A DNA stretch of 64,000 nucleotides from Coleophoma eucalyptorum (Eukaryota; Ascomycota; Leotiomycetes; Helotiales; Dermateaceae). The notes beneath the pieces were generated by a model that searched no databases, was not told the DNA's origin, and worked only from the letters and a program-made list of their open reading frames with translations. The position numbers and the translations under genes are program-made. The number at the start of each line of letters is the position of its first letter. Position 1 is the stretch's first letter. Location of the stretch: positions 62,001 through 126,000 of the forward strand of contig JALRME010000022.1 in assembly GCA_026120035.1 (NCBI GenBank), read 5' to 3'. Of the stretch, positions 13,959-25,474 are shown piece by piece.

Positions 13959-15237
13959 GGTATATCTCTGCTCGAGAAGTTTTCGATGTAGTGGTGGGAA
14001 ATGATAGGAAAAGCCCGCCACTGTATACCTTCCTGCAGTTACGTTCGTCAGCTCATGGAATTTTGGTTAAGGAGGACGTACAGCTAATATATGCTGCAAG
14101 TAGTCCTGGTCACTGAGAACAGCCAAATGAAATGATGTATCACCAGATTTGGTGTTAAGAATCGGAATAGTACTGACGCACTTCTCTATCTGCAGAAACG
14201 CCACACTAGGGTATAATGCATCGAAAGCAAAAGTCGTTAATCGTAGTCGTAAATGTACTTTGGAAGCTCATCTAGTTCGTGAAGTATTACGAAGCATTTA
14301 TTGAAATGATTGACCAAGAAAAGAGAAGATAAGACAAAAAGAGAAGCACTTTACTAATTGTCAGTTACCGCACCTGCCCCTTTTGCTCGGCAATTGATGG
14401 CTAATGGTTGGGTCGTCACTCAGCAAGGAACAACATATCTAGATTGAGGGTTATGAGTCTGGCCCTTTGGTTAGACAAAGCTCACGCAAATTGCAAATAC
14501 AACTAATGCATTGTCAAGCATACATTGTCAAGCCCACTCTAAGATTCTATCCACTCCGACAGGAATGTATCTAATTGAAAGCCTACAGGACGCATGTGCT
14601 TTTGCATGCTTTGTTACGAGATCTATAAAATCAACCCAAGGGTCTAGTTCTGCTCTCACACTGCAATCTATTAGGCCTAAAGTCTAGGGTGTTTTGATAA
14701 GTCATTGTCGCCGGAAACGTACCCAAGACATACAGTACCCCACAAGTCTGAGGCGGGGAGAATGTGAGTAGGGATAAGTCGAGGTCAAGAACGGCGGTGT
14801 AAGCTTGTGCACTTTCTTCTACTTATCTACCTAGAGAGGTTCACGAAAAAAAGTCATCATGCTGAAAACAATAGAATCCTTGAACATATTAAGAAAGATA
14901 TTCACAGTCGCATCGATGTCGTTACGTTTAGACCCTTGTACATCGATTCACACGTGAAGGTTGTTTCTTACCCCGGACCCACAATTCTTGCCTCGGCGGT
15001 CTTCACATGCACTTTTGGAACTCCCGTTCTCGATGGTTCCGGAGGTGTGCTTCCTCCTACATACAACCCATTCCTCGCATCGCATCGCCAACCATCATTG
15101 ATCTATTTACCACAAACCAACACAACATTCAAAACTCTTTTCTGTATTGTATCCCAAGGACTATACGAACGAAGCATCATCTTCAAGGTCTTTTACATTC
15201 CTCTATATCACCTTAATACATTAGCAACACAGCAGCC
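13959..15237. other. Intergenic region upstream of SCP2
   Basis: About 1.3 kb holding the ankyrin-like frame above and the SCP2 promoter and leader. The leader (about 15060-15237) is C/A/T-rich, as in many expressed fungal genes. The long open frame at 14807-15316 runs through the SCP2 start and first intron and is not taken as a gene. Confidence 0.5.
14082..14267 (-). other. Ankyrin-like open frame, possible exon or gene remnant
   Basis: Sixty-two open codons on the minus strand contain LNTKSGDTSFHLAVLSDQDY, which resembles an ankyrin repeat (G-x-T-x-hydrophobic-HLAV). The frame ends at a good donor (GTACGT) followed by a branch-like GCTGACG and a TGCAG acceptor at 49 nt spacing. Joining it that way does not enter the frame of the gene at 12832-13958. 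A later CAG acceptor just before that gene's ATG would join in frame. No in-frame ATG exists in the segment itself. It may be an exon of a longer gene, or decayed. Confidence 0.35.
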
Positions 15238-15824
15238 ATGTCTCTCGCAAATTGTAAGCAAAACATCGTCCCTCACCATCACAATACCGCTCATTTCAAA
15301 TAAGAACATATGCTAACTCTAACGAACTATACAGCTGATTTCCCTTCATCCGCCGCCTTCGATGCCATCAACAGCGTGCTCAAATCCTCCGATGCCGAGC
15401 GCAAGGACGCCATCAAGAAAGGCCAAGCTGTGTTCGCTTTCACGCTGAAGAACAAGTCTGGCAAGACCGAGAGCTGGCACATCGATCTCAAGCAAAAGGG
15501 GGAGGTCGGAAAGGGCCTCGGCAGTAACCCAACTGGTATGTTTCTCCCATGGCACTCCAGTTCAGTGGATCTGCGGATCTGCAGGGTGATTGCTGTATTG
15601 CGCTGCTTGTCGCATACTCAATCTCCAGAGGGCATATTAGGCTGACTTATTGATTAATAGTTACTATCTCCATATCAGATGATGACTTTGGAAAACTCGT
15701 TGCCGGGAAGGCGAACGCGCAGAGCTTGTTTATTTCTGGCAAGCTGAAGGCCAAGGGCGATGTCATGAAGGCTACAAAGATGGAGCCTATTCTCAAGAAG
15801 GCCCAGACAAAGGCCAAGCTATAG
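15238..15824 (+). CDS. SCP2-domain sterol carrier / lipid-binding protein
   Basis: Small lipid-binding protein of the SCP2 family, of the stand-alone peroxisomal type known from fungi. Exons 15238-15253, 15335-15535 and 15661-15824 give 126 residues, essentially one SCP2 domain. Conserved features are AVFAFTLKNKSGKTESWHID, the turn before VTISISDDDFGKLVAGK, and the hydrophobic exit helix SLFISGKLKAKGDVMKATKM. The protein ends in AKL, a type 1 peroxisomal targeting signal, so it should act in the peroxisome matrix on fatty acyl-CoA or sterol. The first exon encodes only MSLAN plus one base, so the true start is easily missed. Confidence 0.93.
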
Positions 15825-16821
15825 ATGTGGAGATCCTTGCCATTGTATTATAGCACATGCTTAAATGATTATTCTTCCTTTCTAGAATAGTACTGAGATC
15901 TGGCTTCTTGGGAACTGGTGAGATTGTGCAACCTGCCTCCACGCTGCTGCTAGTTGGTTGCTGATATCATATGACTCTTCCGTGGGAAACAGCATGGCTG
16001 TGATCCCGAATCGCTTACATAGGCTCGAAAAATTCCGAGTTTAATACCACTGCTGATACATAAATACACTAATAGATGTGTTCCAGGCTTACCCATTTCC
16101 GAAATTCAGGTCTTGAAATTCAGAAAGTCCTTATGTCAAAATAACACGACTTACAATTTTATAAATGTCGAAATGCGGAATAATGGATGATGGAAATAAA
16201 GGACTAGAGTCAAAATTGGTCTCCCAAAAGATGAAATATTCCGTACTTATGCTTTCTGGTTTCGATGACATCAACAAGAATGTAGTAAGATCGCGAGGCT
16301 AATATACATTTTCATGCTGAGCCCATCTGTAATTGAACTATTTTGCCATTTGCTTCTGGAAATTCAAGAGCTTCTTCTCGAAACGTCGAATGAATGAACA
16401 TATTCAATCGGAAGTAAGAAGGTTCGAGGCCACATTCGTCACATCTGCTTGCGTTGCAAGGTAGCTTTGTTTTTACACTCACGTGACTATTTCCCTTTCA
16501 GGATGGCGCAAAAATATAGAATCAAGGATCTCGAGATTCAGCTTTATGTCCATTATCACAGCCCTAAAGTCCGGATCAGAGAACGCGACCATCGTCTCGA
16601 GGATTCCAGGTGCCTTCGATATGTCCCAGGATTCGATATATATGCCTTTTCTTAGCTAATTAGTAGTGTCCGTACCATCTCATGCGCGACCCGTCCCTAG
16701 CTGCCCTGCTTCCTGTCGATTCGAGTCGAAAAACCCTATATCCTCACCTTCGAACGCGTGCGACACGCTGAACCCCCCGAAATCCCCAATTAGGAAATAA
16801 ATTCATTGCCTCCTAGACAAG
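15825..16821. other. Intergenic, SCP2 to nucleoporin
   Basis: About 1 kb with the SCP2 3' end and the nucleoporin promoter, both on the plus strand. The part from about 16030 to 16350 is AT-rich. No gene was seen. Confidence 0.5.
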
Positions 16822-19800
16822 ATGTCTGATGTCCCACAGCGCGCGAGCGCGTCTCAGATGGCCGCGAGAAGCTTTAGCAAAAGACCAACAGGACGAAGAA
16901 AACCCATAACGACGCCTTCTGCAAGCCCTCAACCACAACAACAATCCTTTCCTTCACTTTCACAGAACAACAACTTGTTTGGACAGATTGGTGGTTCTAG
17001 TGATTTCAATTTTTCTGCTGGTGGCCCTTCTATTTCCTTTTCCTCACCACAACCTTCATTCGGAGGCTTCAACATCAACGCGAACAGCAATCCTCTTTCT
17101 GCAAATAACCACGCCAACCCCCAAACCACCTTTAGCTTCGGCTCTACAACCTCTGATAACTCGAACAATTCCTTCACAGGTGACGATAGAGAAGAAAGCA
17201 TGGCGAAGCGAAAAGCTACTGGTTCTATCGGTGATGGTGGGCGATCATCAGTGGAGAACAGCATGGACAACGACGTGCCGCTATTCGCAAAAGCACCACC
17301 TGAGATCGAGCAGGGCTTCTCGGCCACAACTGGTGTACCGCAACAAGCTTTCACATTCGGATCTTCTAGCGGTACAGGCTTGTTTGGCGCATCATCCAGC
17401 ACACCTTTCAATCCCTTCGCGTCAGCACCAGCAGCTGATAGCCAAAATAAGAACATCTTTGGTGCTTCAACATCGACTCAGAACAACCCTTTCGCACCAG
17501 CAGCTAGTACAAGCAGTCAAAGTAATATATTTGGTGGAGCATCTGCTTCGCGTCCATCAACACCAAGCAACCCCTTCGCGCCTGCTGCTCCTGCCGGTGG
17601 CCAAGCCAACATCTTTGGCGCGCCGTCTTCCTCAACCCCAGCCTCGTCCAACACAATCTTCGCACCCAAAGCTGCAGTGGGAAGTCAGGGCAACGCTTTT
17701 AGCGGCTTTGGACAGCCGGTAGCACAGGCAAGCCCAGTTCAAGCTTCACAGCCAGAATCTGCGCAACCAGCGAAAAGTACACTTTTGTTTGGGTCCTCCA
17801 CTCCAGCGCAGCCAACCGCGTCTCTATTCGGTGCGACTACGCCAGCGGCAGTGCCATCACCTGCTGTTCAATTTGGTTCTACCGCCCAATCGTCACAAGC
17901 CTCAAGTGCTCCTGGATTTGGAGCTACCCCGGCCGCAAGTAGTGCCCCAACAAACAATATCTTCGGCTCTGTCCAACAGCAACAAGACCAGAAGCCCTCC
18001 GAATCTTCTGCTCCAGCTCAAACTCCTGGGTTGTTTCAACCTGCTCCAATTCAAGCTCCTTCTACGAGCAATCTATTTGGCAGCGGGCTTCAAAGCTCTA
18101 CTCCATCTGCATCCACGCTATTTGGTAGTACAAAACCAGTAGCATCTTCGAGTACCACCAACTTGTTTGGTAGCGTTGCTCAAGCACCTACTCAACAGCC
18201 AATTGGGTTATTCAACACATCACAGCCGCAACCGACCTCAGCATCTGGCTCGGGCACTAATTCAGGTGGTAGTCTCTTTAATAGAGTTGAAACCCCAGAA
18301 ACTGCACGTCCAGCTACTACCATCACCACTGCTGCTGCCACAGGGCCAAACTTTTTCGACCAAACTGCGAACGATGCGGCCAGCGAATCAGCCAAGGTAC
18401 CTACGACACCCGCTGCGCCCGCGACAACTAGTTCCGCAATCAATGGTAGCAGCATGTTTGGTCAAGCTCAGCCTGCGCCACCTATAAATGAGCCATCTAC
18501 CGCAAGCCGAAGCATTTTCGACCGAATCTCCAAAGACAGCGACGGAAATCCAATTCGAGAACTTCCCCAAAGCTCGGGTGCTTCTTTAACACAATCTAGT
18601 AACTCATTGAGTCATCTGAATCAGCCAATGCCTCAACAGTCGAATAATGTTCAATCTACAGACAACTCAAACATTCAAGTAAGGGATCCTTCTGAAATTT
18701 TTGCACAGCTGTCAATTTCATCTTTTTTTCCGGAACCTGTTATCAATTATTCCGTCATCTCGTCATCTGCAAGTGGTCAGTTGTTTCAGCCACAACCATC
18801 TCAAGAACTCTGCCAGTGCTTAAGAGTGCCTGAGTTCGAAGCAACATTGACCGAAGCTCTCGAGTCTGGCGAGTTCGAGCAATACTTCGTCAGTTCAACT
18901 CATCCGGCTCTACGAGATGAAAACCTTCACATAATTGAGCGAGCAGTACACGAACCTTCTTTTCTATGCATGCTTGAAGAGTCTCTTGCAACTGGACGTT
19001 TTGCGCACTTTGACCAGTTTGTACAACAGACTGTTCAAATTCCTCAAACAATTCCACAGTGCATTCAAGTCCCTCAAATTAACCAGCAGCCGGCCCAAAT
19101 AATCTATCAACAGGACCAATCCCCAGAGCAAAATCGTGTTATGGGTCAACCTCTTCAAAATCATGTTAATCCGGATGCTGGATCAACAATGTTTGCAGAT
19201 CTCGCACCTTTACCACAACGCGGCAAACCTATAGCAATATCACTTGGGCCAGCAATCCGCTTACAAGGAAAGCCATTCGGGAGTAAAGACACCCGAACCA
19301 TCCTTGAGTTTTTTATACTAATGCTATTATGTAGTCAAGAGACCATCAAATCCCCCAAAACCATCAAAATACCCTCATCATATAGGACCTACTATGGGAA
19401 TTGGACTTCAGCCAGCATTCAAGCAACAGAATGTTTTGCTACCATTTACAAGAAGCTACAAAGTTGTGGCGTCGTTTGCTCAAAAGATCTCGGAGCACGA
19501 TATCTTATTAGAAATAGCCTCGTATCCACCATGCCTTCGAGAAGTTCTTGAAAGTAGTACCAATCTGTTCACTGTGGCGGCTCAGCAGTTGCTTGAGGAG
19601 GCAAGAGAAACTCAGAAATGGCCAGCGCCGTCTCTGGTGAAAAAGAATGAAATTTTGACAGAGCTTGTGAAGAAGATTAAAGCTAACGCAAACACAAAGG
19701 GCGCTTCAACTACTCGTCAACCTCACACTCCACCCCCTGGTCCCGCCGCCGAGATTCCAGAGGAGTTTATGAACCCTTTGATCCCTACCCATTTTACGTC

Positions 19801-22417
19801 GGAACAGCGACTCGACTTCTATGTCGCATACCGCATCCGTGCGCTCAATATAGCTCTGCAAAAGCAATGCAGCACGATACCTTCTGGCTCAATCACAGCC
19901 GCAGTTGCCTATTATAACGAGCAGCGTGACAAAATATTGAGTGCTCGAGGCAAACCATACAAGTCTTCAAAGCGCAAGGCGGTCTTGGAAGAACAAGACT
20001 TAGCATCTACTAAGCGAGCAAGAGAAACTCAACCGTTTAACCAAGCAGCTCCTGCTGGAGCCAGCAATACCACCCGACCAACACCTGCTGCTGCTGCATC
20101 ACAAAGTCCTTCAGCAGGCACCCAGCAAGGCCGGCCGACCAGTCAATCGACTACCCTTGGGGCTTCAACGTTAAATGGTACGGCTGCACCACTCTTTGGT
20201 GCACCCACCGCCTCTCCCACGAAGAACAAGCGAAAAGCAGAATATCAGATCTCCGACCGCGACCCTGATGGAAGCGTAGAAGAACAGCGACGTCTCAAGA
20301 TGCCTAAGGCCAATGGCAATACTAGCTCAGAGACTTCAAACATCTTCAAGACCATCGTTGATAGTCCAAAGTCAACACCGTCACCTTCGAAGAAGGTACA
20401 CTCTCTGGAGTTCACCGAAAAGACGTCCGACAGTCAAACGCCTCGTGCAAACCCATTCGCTACTATTCAAGTACCAGGTTCTTCCAACAAGTCTGTTTCA
20501 AGCCCCTCTACCAACATCTTTGCACCTAAGACAACCGAATCAGTCGCCTCTCCAGCACGATCAGCATCTCCAGCAACTACTGCCCCTGCCGCGCAACCAA
20601 TCAAGCCACCCACATTTGGTGTCAAGCCACCTACATTCGGTAGCGGTCCGGTGAACTTCTTGGCTCAATTCGGCCAACAAGCCAAGAAAGATGAGAAGGA
20701 CAACGAAGAGAAGTTGATGGAAAAAGCAAAGGAAGAGGATATGGATTCCGATGACGACGAAGCTGAGTGGGAGGCGAAGTACAAGGAGAAGCGAAAGGCC
20801 GAGTTGAAAGAGCTTGAAGAACTTGCAAAAAGCAAGCGTGCTTCTTTCGTTGCTGGCAAGGGTTTCACATTTGGCGATGCTTCAAAGAACACCGGCGCCA
20901 CGTCTGCAACTACTTCATCAGACTCACCTGCAAAATCCATCTTCGCCACGTCAACAGCCGGTGCCTCAACCTCGCTCTTTGGTCAGACACCACCCGCAAG
21001 CTCTGGAGGTAGCATTTTCGGTTCTGCCAATGGTTCTAGGGCATCTACCCCAGGTGGATCTGTCTTGGATTCACATACACCAGGGAAGACCACTGCATTC
21101 GGCGGCAATATTTTCGGTCATCTCTCTGGGCCCAGTTCTCCTGCAAACGGTCAGGATAAGGACTCGGACGATGAGTCTGACCATCACGGAGAGAGTGACT
21201 CTGAGAACAAGGATCCTACTTATCAGCCCCCAGCCCAAGGCTCCGAAGCTGGTAGTGGTCCTACTACTCCTGTTGATAAAACTGGTGCGGGTATCGCGTC
21301 TGCGAAAAAGGCTGCCTCCAATCCATTTACTTTTGGCTCTCATTCAACAGGAACCGGCCAAGTTGCTAAACCACTCTTTGGACAAAGCGCTTCAGCAAGT
21401 ACCGGCATGTTCGGTACTCCCAGCAGCACTGGTCCTGGCACGAGCACCTCAAGTGGTGGTCTGTTTGACCGCATCTCCAAAGATAGCAATGGCAATCCAA
21501 TTCGACAGCTTCCAGCCGAAGAGAAGGAGAATACTCAACCCAACTCCACAAATATCTTTGGTGGTAGCAACTCGTTGTTTGGCAAGTCTACCAACTCCAC
21601 AAATGGCACCACCACCAAGTCTGATGCTCCTGCATCTGCATCTGTCTTTGGACAGACCGATAAGACCTGGAAGCCCGATAGCCCAATCCGCTTCGGAAGT
21701 GCAACCCAAAACGGTTCCTCGATAACCACGCCTACCGTCAATGTCACTGATGCCAGTCCAACTAAAACCAACGTCTTTGGTGGCTTGTTCGGAAGCAGCG
21801 CGGCTTCTAAGCCTGCAACTCCATCCAATAGTGGACTCTTTGGAAGCGCAACACCAAGCTTGGCACCATCCACCGGCGCTGTTGGTTGGTCCTTTGGTGG
21901 ACCTTCAAGCACGGCCTCTTCGTTGTTGCCCTCCACGGCTGGTTCTGCTGCTACATCTCGAGCTACCTCACCTGGGCAGACAACGGATGGAGACAGCGCA
22001 GCTGAAGGTAGCAATGACCCTGATGCAGAACACCACGAACAAATCGACTTGACTAAGGGAGGTCCTGGTGAAGAGCATGAGGATTGTATTCACGAGGTTC
22101 GCGCCAAGGCTCTGAAATTCTCCCCATCCGATGCTGCAAATCCCTGGCTCACGAAGGGTTTGGGACCTTTGCGTGTACTCAAGCACAAGGAGACCAAGGC
22201 TACCAGAGTTCTTCTTCGCGCTGATCCGTCTGGCACAATTGTTCTCAACAAGGGCATCCTAGCTGGTGTCGAGTACGCTGCCAATGGTAAGACACTCAAG
22301 TTCTTGTCTGCGAGTGACAGTGGAAGCGGACTGGAAACATGGATGTTGCAAGTCAAGACCCCAGAGTCAGCGAATGCTCTGGCACAGGTCCTGGAATCTA
22401 ATAAGTCATCGTCTTGA
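16822..22417 (+). CDS. FG-repeat nucleoporin with C-terminal RanBP1 domain
   Basis: Component of the nuclear pore complex, probably the nuclear-basket FG protein of the Nup2/Nup152 type, which binds Ran-GTP and karyopherins. Exons 16822-19282 and 19335-22417 give 1,847 residues. The 52-nt intron (ATACTAATGC branch site, TAG acceptor) is needed because the upstream frame closes at 19551. Residues about 40-560 and 1140-1700 carry many FG motifs (FGS, LFG, IFG, NPFA) in Ser/Thr/Ala/Gln-rich linkers. A motif FDRISKDSxGNPIR occurs twice, near residues 566 and 1530. The end (about 1720-1847) is a RanBP1 domain with KFSPSDAANPWLTKGLG and TKATRVLLRADPSG. A central, less repetitive stretch (about 600-1000) includes helical segments. 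Exact orthology among fungal RanBD nucleoporins is an inference. Confidence 0.92.
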
Positions 22418-23632
22418 GGCATTGTAGATGTGTGATCTGGGAAAAGCTGTCAAAACTGTCGTGGTTTACTACTTTCACTGTAAGAGAGCCCTTTACTTGA
22501 GTGTAGCTCCTTCATGGAGGTGAGATCCTTGAACTGGGTGTATCTGGTTTCATTGAAGGAAGATCATCTACCTAGGTTCCTTTTCCCTTGAGTTGAAATC
22601 ATATCACATCTGGATCGCTCGTCTTCGGACTCGAGCGTCCTCATGCGAAATGGTCCTGGCTCGGTTAAAGGTTCAATAGTGGGTTATTAGCCTTCTTTGG
22701 ACAGGATTATCTCTTGTCGGGTGTATCTCCTTCCGCGATTCAGCTCCTCTTGCGAGGTTGAGCGTGCCTTCTTTGGTTGAAATTAACCTACCTTCGTGCT
22801 ATCAAGCTTTCTCAGTTACATCACACATTCTTTGCAGCACCCAAGCGACAAAGGTTCCATCCAATCCATTCCAACAGCACGAACGTCAGATGAAGGCATG
22901 AGTTATTACGAAGTATTGTTGGTGTGTGTGTGTGTTTACAGGGGCGATTGCAAGGTTTTCGTTATCCTACCTGGACGGGATAATTTAGGATGGAGATTAG
23001 GTGGACAGGATATTTTATCCTTTTGTTTGACGGTTTTCGAAAAAAAAAAGGTTTCCCAACATGGTTTATTAGTTATTGTGGTCATGCATGGGATTGGAGT
23101 TTGCATAGCGTCTGAACTCTGATATTTGTTTCGAGTATCGACTCACCAAGAAAGATTTGAGAGGAGATGAAAAGAAAGGGAGCAGAAAGTGTACGCACTT
23201 TCTGAAGTAACATACATCAAAGACGCAACGGATAACAGCATTTGTGTATTAGAATTCTAGTGTTGTTGTAATAAGTACACAGATACTCACCCATACACAT
23301 TGTTGGCGGTCTCACAAGTGACTTGATATCAGGGACACGGGTCCTAACTAGAAATTGGGCTGCTTTCTACAATCATGCTTGCCAGTTTCGCGCGGCATAA
23401 TGGCACAGCTTTGAGACAAAGCTACTAAGTAGATGTATGAATAGCTCGTAAGTCCTACCTCTCACGATGCATGATGCTTCGAGTTGCGGCGCAAGTGGCC
23501 GATGGCAGAGCAAACGGACTTGATGTCTGACTAGTCTCAACCTCTCGATCTTACTTACCCACCATACTTTAGAAAATGAATGCTTCAAGATCACATCAAC
23601 TCAAGACTGCAGTACTATTAAAAGATATCTTC
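22418..23632. other. Convergent intergenic region
   Basis: About 1.2 kb between the nucleoporin 3' end and the 3' end of the rhamnose dehydrogenase gene. It contains a short (GT)n tract near 22920-22935 and an A9 run at 23041. Open frames such as 22796-23122 look random. Confidence 0.5.
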
Positions 23633-24621
23633 CTACTGCAAATTGACAAATAGCCCTCCATCAACCAGCAACTGCGCCCCGTTTACATACCCACTCAACT
23701 CCTCGCAAGCCAAAAATACCGCTGGCCCAGCCATATCGCTAGGCTCTCCCGTCCTCCCCAGAGGAATCCTGCCCTCCATATACTTCTTCTTTTCCTCATT
23801 CGCCAAATCCTCCTCGTTCAACTGCGTCTTGATCGTGCCGGGCAACAGCGCATTGCATCGAATCCGATACTTGCCCAGCGCCACGGCCATGCTCTGCATC
23901 AGCGACGTGATGCCAGCCTTCGTCGGCGTGTAGTGTGTCTGCAGGCCGCCGCCAACCAGTGCGGAGATGGAGGAGATCCCAATGATGGATCCGCCAGGTG
24001 GTGTTTGGGACGCCATCTGGCGAGCGGCTGCTTGGCAGGTGTAGAATGCGCCCGAGAGATTGATGTCGACGGTTTTGGTCCAGAGGCTGTGCTCGAGACT
24101 GCGGTTGGGGAAAGTCAGCATTTTCTTGATCGGCATCTCCTAAAAATAAGAATGGGACAAAACTCCACATGGGAGGCTCGCTCTTGCTCCTCCTGCCTGC
24201 ATCTCATCCTCCTGCCAGGCAGAGCCAAACCAGACCACCGTACCCTCTCCAACCGTCAAACAGAGTGGAAGGGTGCAACTCACTCCAAAAACTCCGCAAA
24301 CTGGCAAACTCCCGCATTGCTAACACACACGTCCACCCGTCCCCATTTCTCCACAGCCTTCTGCACCAGGTCCTTGCCCGTCAGCGGATCCGTGACGTCG
24401 CCCGTGACCTCCATCAGCTCGCCGGCTTTCTCATCCTCTTTCTTCAGCTTGGTCGCCACCGAGAGGAGCGACTCGAGGTGGTGTGAGTCGGTGGGCTGGT
24501 TGAGATGGTTCACGGCGACGTTGCAGCCGTTCTTGAGGAATTCGAGCGCAATGGCTCGCCCGATGCCTGTCGTGCCGCCGGTTATGACGGCGGTTTTGGA
24601 GAGGAGGAGATAGTGTGGCAT
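23633..24621 (-). CDS. LRA1: L-rhamnose 1-dehydrogenase (SDR family)
   Basis: Probably oxidises L-rhamnose to L-rhamnono-lactone with NAD(P)+, the first step of the fungal non-phosphorylating rhamnose pathway. Exons 24284-24621 and 23633-24098 (minus) give 267 residues, normal for a classical SDR. It has TGGTTGIG at residues 14-21, SNAG near 101, and the catalytic Ser-Tyr-Lys in GISSIS, with Tyr169 and Lys173 in YTPTK. Stretches such as VSNAGVC-FxEFL, THYTPTKAGI-SLMQS and the C-terminal GAQLLVDGGLFVNLQ match what I recall of the characterised yeast LRA1 enzyme, which argues against a generic SDR. The 185-nt intron is longer than most here. Its neighbour on the same strand, the rhamnonate dehydratase, supports the assignment. 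Confidence 0.88.
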
Positions 24622-25474
24622 TGCTCTTTATTTTGTTTTATTTTCGTCTTTGGCTTTCGTCTTTTACTTTGAGAGGGGGGGAGTCGGGGTTTAGATGCGG
24701 TGGACGAGGAGAGTTCAGCTGTTAGAGCTTGAATTTGAGAGTAGGTAGGTACGAAAGAATAAAAACCCCCCGCCAAAGCTGTACAGAACCAAATCCTAGG
24801 AAGCTTTCGAGAAAAATGGGAGACGGGACAGGACACGAGAAGACAATGATACAATGGAAACAATACCTATGAATACTCAAGAAAGAAAAAGTCAACCACC
24901 TTCAGAGCGCGTGCCTGGACGACGGATGATTGCCCGTGGCCGTGCATGAATTGAGGGGACCTCTGATTGTTGGTGGCAGTTAGTGGGGGAGGTGTCTGGT
25001 GGAGATCCCTTTTTAGGTGCCCCGCTGCATCGGCGGGCTCGGTCTTCTCGCTGCGTTGTTTTCCCGAGTACGCAAGCAGCTTGGCGTGTGCCAAGCAAGC
25101 GAGCCCGAAAGAAGGTGCGCGTGGAGGCGTTTGGTGAAAGCGTAATGCCATATTCCCTCTTCCTTCCTTTTTCTCTGGCTCGTGCCTGACCGAAATTATC
25201 TTTGGCTTTCGGCTGCTGCGGAATTGACTTTCTCATGGTGAAATGGGGAACACGTTCACGTTTCTGTACCTGAGATTCCATCGTGCTTTTATTGAACTGG
25301 CTTTAGCGAGCGATTAACTTTCATCTAGTCAGTCGTATGTTCTGAGCATGGCAGTTGGTTCAGAGATGCACGCATTTGTGATTTGTCTTAACATAAATTG
25401 ATGATGAATGGTTTAGTTGGCTCGGTATATTTAACAAAGCAGAATACAGCTTATCCTAACAAACCAACCCCTTC
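24622..25474. other. Intergenic, LRA1 promoter side
   Basis: About 850 bp between the LRA1 start and the stop of the dehydratase gene, both on the minus strand. It should contain the LRA1 promoter and the dehydratase 3' end. Minus-strand frames at 24892-25281 lack protein character. Confidence 0.5.

Noticed and set aside
14807..15316. 169-codon plus-strand frame upstream of SCP2
   Set aside because: It runs through the SCP2 start and first intron in another frame and has no recognisable protein character; it reads as leader DNA.
16420..16430. GGTTCGAGGCC resembling a tRNA B-box
   Set aside because: The flanks do not pair as a T-stem and there is no A-box or acceptor stem at the right distance.
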